A stretch of DNA of 64,000 bases from Whalleya microplaca (taxonomy: Eukaryota > Ascomycota > Sordariomycetes > Xylariales > Xylariaceae). Shown in pieces: positions 1 to 10,800 of the stretch. The notes beneath the pieces were generated by a model. That model searched no databases and was not told the DNA's origin. It saw only the letters and a program-made list of their open reading frames with translations. The stretch spans positions 62,001 through 126,000 of the forward strand of contig MU385752.1 in the NCBI GenBank assembly GCA_022497155.1, read 5' to 3'. The position numbers and the translations under genes are program-made. Positions within the stretch are counted from its first letter, which is position 1. Each line of letters opens with the position of its first letter.

Positions 1-3000
1 TTGTACAAGATACGTCCAGATTTAATCTTGTAAAACCTAAGCAGAAAGTGAATCAGTGTGTGGTGATTTAAAGATGTGCCTAGATAGCTCACCTTTCCAA
101 TATGGAGATGATACTAGTTTTACCGCAACCTGAAGAATGAGCATCAGCTAGCTGTATCCACGTTTGGATAGTCATCGTTCTCACCAGAAGGACCAACAAT
201 GGCCGCAAACTGGCCTTGTTCAATCTATACAAGTTAATATCGAGAATATTTGCGTGAGGACAGGTCTACCTACATTCATGTCTAAGCCATTGAGGACAGG
301 CACATCTCGAGTAGGATACTTGAACCACACGTCCTGTAACTCGATCTTAACACCCTGACCATCTTCACCGAGAGTATCGTGATTCAGAGTAGTCCCTTGG
401 CCATCTACATTGGGCTTGACCCTCGTAGCTTGGATTCTATTTGCTGCAGCAGTTGCTTGTGCAATATCTAAGGAGGCTTAAGCATATGTTCTTTGAAGGC
501 AGTGAGCTTTGTATACTTACTAGGCCCAAAGCTTAGCCATTGGCCTGCCCCCATAGCACCCTGGTCATACTTGTAAGTCCGCTGACCTTGAAACTCTTAT
601 TGTTTATAGAGTTCACTTACCTGTACCACGGATATATATACAACCACTAGGAGACAGTATTAGTTTGCAATTCATACGACGTCCGGAGTACTCACAATAT
701 TGGAAGGTCCAGTATTCTCCCGCTACCAATAAAGTCCCTCCATACCTAATACATTTATTAGCGGTTTGATGACAATCAGACTACGGAGGAACGTACCACA
801 GAACAAAAGCCATACATAGCAACGGAAGACTATCACTTGCTGCAAATACCAACGTCGCAAACCGTGCTCTCTTGAATGCATTCTTCACATGATTCTGCAG
901 CAACTGTTCGTACTTATCACATATGCCGTCTTCCATTGTCAATGCTGTTACTGTCCGAATGGCCCCGACTGACTCGGTGGCGAATTTGGCACTCTCAGCG
1001 AACACCTTCAGGTTCATCGCCTCGAATCTTTTCTCAACCCGAACACGAAAGAAACCTGCAGCTAGTGCTAATGGCATTGCTGAAGACAATGCCACTATGG
1101 TAAGCTTCCACCCAAAGTAGAAAGCTACAATTAGACATCCAATGACACTGAATATTGATATAATCGCGAAAGCCATGTTAGTTCCCAACAATTGCTGCAG
1201 TTGGGTAGGATCACTGGCCACAAGCCCCGTTAGGGCTCCAATGGACCGGCCTTCGCCGTCGAACCAGGACACCGGGTTTGAGATTATGTTCTGGAAATAT
1301 TCCCGCCGGTAGGTTGATGTGATATACTATCTTGGTCAGTAGGAACGAATGATAGAAATTTAGCTATGACTTACGAAAGAAATGCGGGTAGCAGCAAACC
1401 CTAGACAGAAATATCCAGTGGCAGCTGCACAGGCTAGCGCAACGAACATCAGACACCAGAAATTGGTGACGGATACGAGCACCGATCCCCAGTAGGCAAA
1501 GGAGGAGATGAGTGCTGCAAATACGAAAGCTTGCACGGGCGTACTTGCTACACTAGACGTCAGCGGGCTTATACTGAGATAGGCTTAACGAACTTACCTC
1601 CAGCGATTACAGCCCCGAAGAACATCAACAAATACCATGGCCAAAACGGCTTTTGCTCAAGTAGCATAGCCCCGAAACTTCCAAACACACCTTTTGGCTT
1701 GTGCACTGCTTCGGTGATGGTGGTACTGGAGCTATCCCGTCCCTCCCCCTTGTTGTCTTCAGGTGTCATCAGATCCATGGTCCTTTTCTCTGTTTCTGTC
1801 ACCTCAGATGATTCGTCTAGACCTTTCCCTCCCATGGAAAGCTTTTGAGAATTGGTCAACAGCCAGTAAGGTCCACCAACCTTAGCCATGAGGCTCTCAT
1901 GGTTCCCCCATTGGACGACTTTGCCTTTAGCGAGGACCACAATGTTATCTGCTTTCTTAACGGTTGATAACCGATGGGCGATCATTATAGTGGTCCGGTT
2001 CTTAGAAACTTTGTCCAGTGCAGCTTGAACGACCTTCTCACCGCGAACGTCAATTGAGCTAGTGGCCTCGTCCAGGATCAGAATCTTGGGCTGTTTGATG
2101 ATAGCCCGTGCGATGGCCAACCTCTGACGTTGACCACCACTAAGGCGAATGCCAGCATCGCCAACACGCGTATCATATCCCTAGAAGTAAAGTCAGCTAG
2201 GGGGTTGAATCGAGAATAACGGTCAATAAATACTCACATCTGGAAGCCGAGAAATAAACTCGTCTGCAAAGGCTTCCTTGCAAGCTTGCTCCACTAGCGC
2301 TCTCTTATCGACGTCGCTTGAATTTTCCCACTCTGTGCCTATTAAACCATTCACCACATTCTGGTAAATAGTTGCGTTGAAAAGAAATGGCTCTTGTTGG
2401 ACCAGCCCAATTTGGGATCTCCACCACTTCAAGTCTATATCCGTCAATTTGCAACCGCCGACGGTTATTGAGCCATTGCGGAAGTACTGAATCTATAATG
2501 CGACTAAGTAGGGTAACATTGTCTCTATGCATTTGGCTACTCACTAGTGTGTTCTTCTCCATATCTCCATCAAGCTGATACCACCGCTCTATCAGTGCCA
2601 CAATTGTACTTTTCCCAGAACCCGAGGGGCCCACAATGGCTGTGATTTTACCTGCAGGTATAATCAGATTCAGGTTATCGAGTACTTTGAGCTTCGGCCT
2701 CGTGGGGTATTTGAAGTTGATGCCCCATAGTACAATATCCCCCGTAGCCGAGACTTCAGGGTATTTAGCACCTGTCGTTACAGGTCTTGGCGCATCAATG
2801 CCGTTAAACAAAATACTGGCTGCACCAGATGCTCGAGCAGCAGCAGAGAGTGGTCCAGAGATGTTGCCCACTCCGATGACTATCATCATCACGCACATCA
2901 AAACGCTGTACACATTGTAAGCTATGCAAACAATATCGACAGAAGACGATGCTTACATAATCAATGTTCCCACCGTCTCAATCTCATAATTTATGAGAAG

Positions 3001-4668
3001 TCTGACCGCGAACCAAAAGGCGAGGGCATAGTTTCTGTTTCTTGTCATTATGCGGTGCAATCAACCTATTTTTGAAACACTTACGAGTATACAGTGAAGT
3101 ATACTGAGATAAAGTTAGCGAAAGGATCGATAGACTTTATTGTGGGACTCACTAGCTGCTTGCTGAATTGCCATGATCTTCGATAATCGCAGACCTCTGC
3201 GCTGTCCTTCTGTAACCCAAGCCTTATACTTCTTGACCATCTTCATCTCCGCACCACACGCAGCAATCATCCTAATCGATCCGAAAGCTTCACTTGCAGC
3301 TGCAGAGGCTCTGATGTTCGCATCTTCAACCTGTTTCATGTTCTTCACAACAAACGGTATAGTGACACAATAGCAGATTGTAATGAAGACTAATCCGCTA
3401 CACGTCACCAGGGTCAGCTTCCAACTGTGACTGAGCGCTATAGTTATAGCCGACACAAATAGTGAAAAGCTTTGGAGTACAGTCGCCAACTTCTCAGATA
3501 TGCCAACCTGCAAGGTATTTGCTGTGGTAGTTATGATGGCAGCGATCTGGCCGGGTGGTTGGGTGTCTAGCAACGACACCTGGAGATCAAGAAGAGCTCT
3601 GATATATGCTAAACGCATCGAGGAAGATACACGTAGGCTGATCATTCGAAATCCCAACTTTGATTATTGTCAGTCTCAAACTTTCGTTCTTTAGAGATCG
3701 TTATCTTACCGTTGCGATATACCCAAAAACTAGTCGGGCGATGAAGAGATAGAGAATGTAGACGCTATATTGTTTTTACTTAGTAGTGTTCTAACAGACG
3801 CGCCGCATCACTTACACATTTTCGTGCAAGACTTGAGTATAGCGCGCCTTCGCGTCTTCAATCGTCCAGTTAGCATTAATATTTGCAAAACTGCCAATCA
3901 GCCGCCCTAAGCCATTAGCAACTATCAGATTACGCTGGGGGCTCTGCTTGATCTCACCAAATAAGATTGTCATTAAGGGGTAGGGCGCTCCCGCGCCTAA
4001 GGCGCCGAACACAGCAGCGCATAACAACACTTTATCGCGCCATGTTGTATAAGTGAAGATTCTCTGTAAAAGCTTTAGAGTGAATTTATATCTTCTTATA
4101 GGGTTCTTACATAGAAGTTCGACGTGGTCTTTTTGTACTTGGAAGTCTTAGACGCCCCCTTCCCTGGTTTAACCGGCGGTGCTGGAGGAGCTACTGCTGG
4201 TTTAGGAGCGCTGGGAGTAGACGCTGGCGGGACATTTCTTTTTGGAGACGCCGACTGGATTGGAGATAGCTTTGTTCCTATCGGTATTTCTGGCGACTCG
4301 GGCAGTGACGCGAGCGATGGTTTCAAGGATACCGTTTGGTGATGGGAGGGCGGCCGAGAAGCGTCTTGGTTGTCTGTTAACGAGGCAAGTGACTGGCTTG
4401 AAGCCATCGATGGAGCTGTTCCTACAGGAGCTGGGGCTCCTAGAAGGTCTGTAGATGATTCGTTCTCCATGGCTAAAGCTGAAGGGAGTTTCGACTCTGC
4501 TGAAGTTGATACCTGTGTTTCTGCCCCGGAACCTCCTATCGTGAGGCTATCTCTTGGCGATAGAACTACGGGAGGCTTCGGCGAGACTGAAGCTGCTGAC
4601 GCGTCCATGGAGGCATCATCCCGTGGCTGACCTGGCATCATGTGTTGCTTAGTGTACTCCTTATCCAT
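1..4668 (-). CDS. Full-size ABC (ABCB/MDR-type) exporter, 3' end beyond window
   Basis: ATP-driven membrane exporter of the multidrug/ABCB class, arranged TMD1-NBD1-TMD2-NBD2. The start at 4668 opens a ~190-residue Pro/Ser/Ala-rich cytosolic extension. NBD1 has Walker [10 protein letters not shown] (near 2620), signature LSGGQ (near 2130), Walker [13 protein letters not shown] and the H-loop AHR. TMD2 spans about 1570-620. NBD2 begins near 350 ([12 protein letters not shown]); its Walker A, GPSGCGKT, is split by an intron, and the frame runs off position 1 at [11 protein letters not shown] count about 17 exons in the window; all junctions I checked keep the frame, so the gene looks intact. 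Very small exons occur at 3085-3103 (19 nt) and 621-646 (26 nt). It lies 0.7 kb from the hydrolase and close to the PKS, which suggests metabolite export or self-protection (inference). Substrate unknown. Confidence 0.93.
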
Positions 4669-5349
4669 GATGCTTGAACACGATGCCGTGCTCGGCTCTC
4701 GTGCGACAGAAATTTCCTAACGCGGAAACTAACAAGAAAAGGACTAGGTCGAATATCGGTGCTAGTTTGAGACCTCGTCAAACCCAGGCAACTTCAAAGA
4801 ACAGATATTAACATTGTTGGAACTAAGGGTACAGCTTGTATCGGCCCTATGAAGTGACCTTACAATTATGGCCAACATGAACATACGGTATTGGGTAAAT
4901 GCTACGGGGCCATCGGAGGTACCCCCCACCGCCAAGTAACGCCCAGCAAAATCAAGCATCAGTCGAAATAGATGAATGCATATACCCCATTGGACCTCCG
5001 ACCATCCATTGACACCCCGCAGGGGTAGCCTGTCAAAGGATCGTCCCTGCTTCTAGGGTCCTCGATAAGGCTACTCGAACATGCATTTTCATGTGGTTCC
5101 GGCCGAGACTGGCCTTTGGAATAGATCTGTTTTGAAACATATTCATTGTAACGACGCGACAAAAGAACAAGCTTACCAGCGTAGAGATAGATGATGCGCA
5201 TACATACGAGCTATTGCGTCATGTATATACCTAGCCCTCTAATATCTAACGTACACCTGAAGCGCTACTAAATTACTAAGCGGCGACCCCCTTTGTTTCT
5301 AGTGCTAATCTTGACCTCAAGGCTATGAAGAATGTCTACCATTATGAAA
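4669..5349. other. Intergenic: upstream region of ABC exporter, downstream of hydrolase
   Basis: About 680 bp between two genes on the minus strand. It must hold the exporter promoter and the hydrolase terminator. Short minus-strand reading frames (4762-4959 and 4959-5201) show no recognisable domain or splice partners. I see no repeat. Confidence 0.5.
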
Positions 5350-6272
5350 TCATTCAGAAGCTTCCGCCATCATATTGCGAATAACATCCCCGAGCTCTTT
5401 AATCACACCCTTTTCCCTGGGAAGAGTATGTCCTTTTCCATGATCGAAGATATAAGCCAAATCAGGTTCACATGTGTTGTAGAGGGCCATAGAACCAGTC
5501 ACATATGGGTCAAGAGAACCGACTGCAGATAGACTTAGTATATAGCAGAAACCAGAAAGGAACTTGGGGATACTTACTGATGTGACAAGTGTGGATATTG
5601 ATCATGAGGTCAGATTCGTCAGAGAGCACCATCGCATATGTCGTAGGGTCGAGAGGTGGCCAACCGGCGAAGAATACTGCACATTTGATCATTGGCTCTC
5701 TGCCTGTCTCCTCCAATCTCCTTTGCTCAGCAAGAAGCAAAGTCGCAGCGACTGTAGCGCCTTCAGAATAAGCGATGATTCCTTCGAATGGGCCTTCCTT
5801 CTCCATGATATCGAAAAGAAATTGAACCGCCTTGATTGTGCTTCGTACACTGCTCGCAATGCCTTCTTTCATCAGCTCGCGCATGGTGTCTTCAGGAGTG
5901 TCGCATTCTGGAAAATCCCGAATACGTGACAGCACGTCTGTATCTTCGGTGTCTTTCTCGTCTGGTTCGATGAACCGGTAGTACGGTGGCTTTCCAAAGA
6001 AGTCTTCAAATCCCTTGGGAGGTACAGCTTCACACGGTGCGTCGATAAAGCGAAATGATGCTGAGCCATCGGATAGAAGCTCATTGACAAGAGGAGCTAA
6101 ATAATTTCGTCAGTAAGAGGCGCGAAATTACAAATTGTTGGACGTAGTATGAGCTTGTACCTAATTGAACTTGGAATTTCTAGTTGTTGATTAGCATTGC
6201 ACTTCCCATACACAGACTGCGAACACTTACATCTGCGCTTCCATATGCGCCCGGGAGACACAAAAACTTCAT
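5350..6272 (-). CDS. FSH1-family serine hydrolase (LovG-like esterase/thioesterase)
   Basis: Alpha/beta hydrolase of the FSH1 (serine hydrolase) family, 250 aa from four exons: 6272-6231, 6179-6161, 6096-5578 and 5522-5350. The start is set by the family's typical N-terminus MKFLCLPGAYGSAD. The nucleophile elbow is AYSEGA (Ser131), the acid is in GSLDPY (Asp198) and the base is in GKGHTL (His225), so the triad is complete. Members in HR-PKS clusters, such as LovG in lovastatin biosynthesis, hydrolyse the finished chain from the synthase ACP (established). This PKS ends in an ACP with no release domain, and the gene is divergent from it across 1.6 kb, so chain release is the likely role (inference). 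A general carboxylesterase is the alternative. Confidence 0.9.
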
Positions 6273-7898
6273 GTTGCAGGTCTTGGACGATTACCGATAA
6301 CTGAGCCTACATCGACTTCGTGGATGGTGAAGCAGACCTGCGCAGGAACGGGGACAAGAAACCCCATGCTGTTAATACAGGCATTTGAGAGCCGTTATCT
6401 TAAGCTATTGATACGTGTAAGTTTATTGTTCCGTGTCATTGGAATCGGACCCCTGGTAGACAATAGTGCCCAAGTGCAGTGCGTCCTTCCTACTACGTAG
6501 TAAGACAATGTTTGAGATACATTCTATTCTTCACGATGCAGGGCTTGGCGGACACATTGCATGCATCATGTAACCACGAATCCTTTCCCTGAAATTTTAT
6601 CAAGTTATGTAACGAAGCTTGCAACCATGCAACTTGGCTACTAAAAGGGAGGTTCGTATTGGCGAGTTCCGGGTATTTACATAAGCAAGCTACTATAGGA
6701 TAAAGCATCGACAAGACCCGGATAAAGGAGCTTGTATCCCAAAGCCTTAGCCAGGCTAAACATTACCCTCATTGGATGGCCGGAACATTTTGGGTATAGG
6801 CCTTTAGGCCTTGTGTCGGTATTGGCCCCCAAATGCCACCAGGGGTCGAATGGAGTCGAAAGTGCCGCGGGCCAAGCCGCGGAGTGTAACCATTCAATCT
6901 GTCGATATTGTATCCTGGAATAGCCCCATGTCGTATATGCCAGGGGAGGCTCTTCTTCAGCATCGTGTACGTTCCTGTCACATGCAACCAATTATGACAA
7001 ACAGATCCCTACTATATATGGACAATATCGAAGTTTATTTCACCTATCTTGAACCGTTCGGTTTATTACTGTACAACCGGACTCGTCATCCTCAAGGATG
7101 CCACTATCACCCCATTTCCACCTACCTTATCTCTGCAGAATATGGCCCGATTCGTCAGAATGCATGCATTAATATTGGAAAATGGATCGGCGGTACCTTC
7201 GCGCAGCGTCTCCGCGAACCGAATCTAGCATCACTAGTAGTTCTGATAGACTAACCTTGACCTTGTTCGGCGCCTCAAAGCACCCTAAGAAGACCTCAAG
7301 TGACCGTGTCAATGAGACACCTTGATACGTTTCCGATATCTTCCCGCAGGCGAATCCTGCGTCCATAGACCCTGGCCATCACTTTAGCTTACAGCGACAG
7401 TCGTCGATGCAGAATACAATCTCAGCAAATGAGGCCAATATAATTCTCTGGCCCTTTGCAGGTTGGCCTTTTGCAGGGGCATCCTTTCCTTCCACTTAAG
7501 GCATAACGACGGCACCATGTTGATGCGTAAGACACCGAGATCTGCACGATGACAACCGTAATAGTCAGATATGACAAATGGCTTAGAGTTACCGGGTGAT
7601 GGAATTTTCCTCTTGTTGGCTACTAGTGTTTCTGATATACTGGAAGAGATGTATGAACGGGCGCTTCGCCTAAAGATGCAGTACACCTCCGTTCTCAGGG
7701 GGGAAATATTTGCCTGTCTTCCGAACATCTGGCGCTATAGTAAGGGGTGAAATAGGTACAACACAACTCGATCCCCCTATCTTAATGCCAAGTATATATA
7801 TGTATATATATAGAGCAACTTCTACTCAACGCCCGCGTTGCCTACTCTCTTAGAGGCTACCTGGCTTACATAGTAGTGTCACAACAAAACTTATAGCC
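6273..7898. promoter_or_regulatory. Divergent intergenic region, hydrolase (-) / PKS (+)
   Basis: 1.6 kb with no convincing gene. At 6865-6882 two CCGCGG hexamers are separated by six bases, the CCG/CGG triplet arrangement typical of Zn2Cys6 regulator sites. At 7792-7812 a TATATA-rich run lies about 90 bp before the PKS start and could be its TATA region. Minus-strand frames at 6493-6991 and 7384-7728 have no domain and lack ordinary gene structure. The binding-site reading is inference. Confidence 0.4.
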
Positions 7899-10800
7899 AT
7901 GGCCCCGGAAGCCACAAACGGCAATGCGCATGCCGCAACCAACGGGGACGTTCCAAGCACTCTTTCAAATGGACATACCAATGGCTTCACAAATGGACAC
8001 AGCCACGATAGCACAGATACACAAGACGTTCGACACCTTAATGGAAACTCTCACCTTAACGGGCACCATACGCATGACTCCGTGAGCACGAACGGCCATG
8101 GAGTGAGCCGGAATGGTGTCCTAAGCAATGGACATACCAACGGTGCATCCAGAAGCACAACCCCGGCGCCCAAAGAAAAGATGACCCCTATTGCTATAGT
8201 GGGTATGTCTTGTCGACTGCCAGGCAATATAGCCAGCCCGGCAGAGTTCTGGGAGTTGTGCGCTCGAGCTCGAAGCGGCTATTCAGAAATACCTAAAGAG
8301 CGTTTCAACACTGCCAGTTTCCAGCATCCAAATCCTGGCAAAGCTGGTTGCCACAATCCTGTGGGAGGACACTTCCTTAACACGGATCTCAGAGCGTTCG
8401 ACGCTCCTTTCTTTAGCTTGACGGAGAAGGAGGCGATATCGATGGATCCTCAGCAGAGGTTGTTGCTGGAATGTACATTTGAGGCGCTCGAGAATGCCGG
8501 TATCCCTAAACACAAGATTCTTGGCAAGGACGTTGGTGTGTTCGTAGGCGGGTCGTTTCCTGAATACGAATCCCATCTATTCAGGGATACTGACACCATT
8601 CCTATGCATCAGGCAACAGGCAAGTCGCTCATTGCATAACTATACTAACTGAAACTAACCGGGATAGGATGCGCCTACGCTATGCAGTCGAATAGAATCT
8701 CACATTTCTTTGACCTGAAGGGCCCCAGCTTTACAACAGACACGGCGTGTTCGTCGAGTCTAGTCGCATTGCATGTTGCCTGTCAGAGTCTGCGGATGGG
8801 AGAATCTGGCATGGCCATAGTGGGTGGATGCCATCTCAACATGCTTCCGGAGTTTTGGATTTCCTTTTCTAAATCGCGGTAAGTCCTTTTTATACGAACA
8901 GAGAGATATAATGCTTAGGCTTTCATCAGGCTCTTTTCGGATTCGGGCCGGTCATTTTCCTTTGATAATAGAGGTACAGGTTTTGGCCGTGGTGAAGGAT
9001 GTGGAATGGTAATTCTCAAACCGCTCGAGCAGGCTCGTAAAGACAACGACCAGATCAGAGCGGTCATTGTTGGAAGTGGTATCAATCAAGATGGCCGAAC
9101 GCCAGGTATCACGATGCCCGACGGAGATGCACAAGGTAACAAACTCCAATGTTCTCAACCAACGCCCTCGCTAATACTTGATTTACAGAAACTCTAATGC
9201 GTCAAGTATATAATAATTCTGGCATCAGTCCATCGGATTGCGGCTTTGTGGAAGCTCATGGCACAGGTACACGTGTTGGAGACCCAATTGAAGCTACAGC
9301 GATCCATAATGTATTTGGTAAAGGTCGAACCGCTAGGGATCCTCTGTACATTGGCTCTGTGAAGTCAAACATTGGCCACCTGGAGGGTGCATCCGGCATT
9401 GTAGCAGTCATTAAGTCGGCCTTGATGCTGGAGAGAGGTTTCATCTTACCCAACTACGACTTCAAGCAACCTAATGAGAAAATCCCATTCAAAGAGTGGA
9501 ACCTGAAGGTTAGTTCGGACACCCACTCAGTATCTGGGTATGATTTATTCTAAGAAATGCTTACATGAAATAGGTCCCTATCAACCAACGGCCGTGGCCG
9601 CGAAACAAGAAGTACATTAGCGTCAACAATTTCGGCTTTGGTGGAACTAATGCACATGTTGTTCTTGAGAAAGTGGCATTCACGCAAAGAGGGCCAAAGA
9701 ATGACGCAGATCTCAAGCAGGATAACCCCCCCTTAAAGCTCTTCCCAATATCGGCGAACGACAAAAACTCCCTAGAAGCTGTCTTGAAGAATCTGGTTAT
9801 CTATCTAGAGCAGAGACCAGAGATGTTTCAGAAGGACCTAATGGCTAATGCAGCTTACACCCTCGGTCAACGACGATCTCAATTGCAGTGGAGAGTTGCT
9901 ATTCCGGCACGGAGGTCATTTGACTTCATCGAGACTGTCAATGGTCAGAAGCTGTCTCCTGGAAAAGAGATAGATCCCCTGAGGATTGGATTTATCTTCA
10001 CTGGCCAAGGTGCTCAGTGGTACGGTATGGGACGTGAGCTGTATGAGCAATACCCTGTGTTCGCAAATGCTATTGACTACGCGGATGCTTGCCTGAGCTC
10101 ACTGGGTGCATCTTGGTCACTCGTCGAAGAACTGAGTAAGGACGAGAAGACTTCTGCTGTTGGTGCTGCTCATATCAGCCAGCCCTCGTGTACGGCAATT
10201 CAATTAGCGCTGACCGATCTGATGCGATCATGGGGGATCCGACCTGTGGCTGTTGCCGGCCACTCGAGCGGAGAGATTGGAGCAGCCTACGCAGCAGGAA
10301 GTCTAACCTTCAAGTCATCTATGTCAATTGCTTACCACAGAGGCCGTCTTATCCCCGTGTTGAAGGAGGGGCATCCTGACCTCAAAGGTTCAATGCTGGC
10401 AGTAGGAGGTAGCAAGGAGGAGTTCGAGCCGCTCATCTCTGAGCTCAAAGAGGGACAAGTCAAAATTGCCTGCTACAATAGTCCCACAAGCCTGACAATC
10501 TCTGGTGACGAAGCCGGGATTGACGAGCTGAGAAAGGTGGCGGAGGGAAAACAACTTTTCAACAGAAAACTCTTCGTTGACACTGCTTATCATTCACATC
10601 ACATGTCTCTTCTCGCCAAGGAGTACCAGAAGTCAATCCAGGACCTTGAGGAACCGGCACCTACTAAGGTAAGGTTCCACTCGTCATTGGTCGGGCACAG
10701 GATCGATGTCAAAGAACTTGGCCCCTCGTATTGGGTGCAAAACCTGACTTGCCCTGTCAAGTTTAACGAGGCGGTTCAGGACATGCTGGAACCAATTGAC

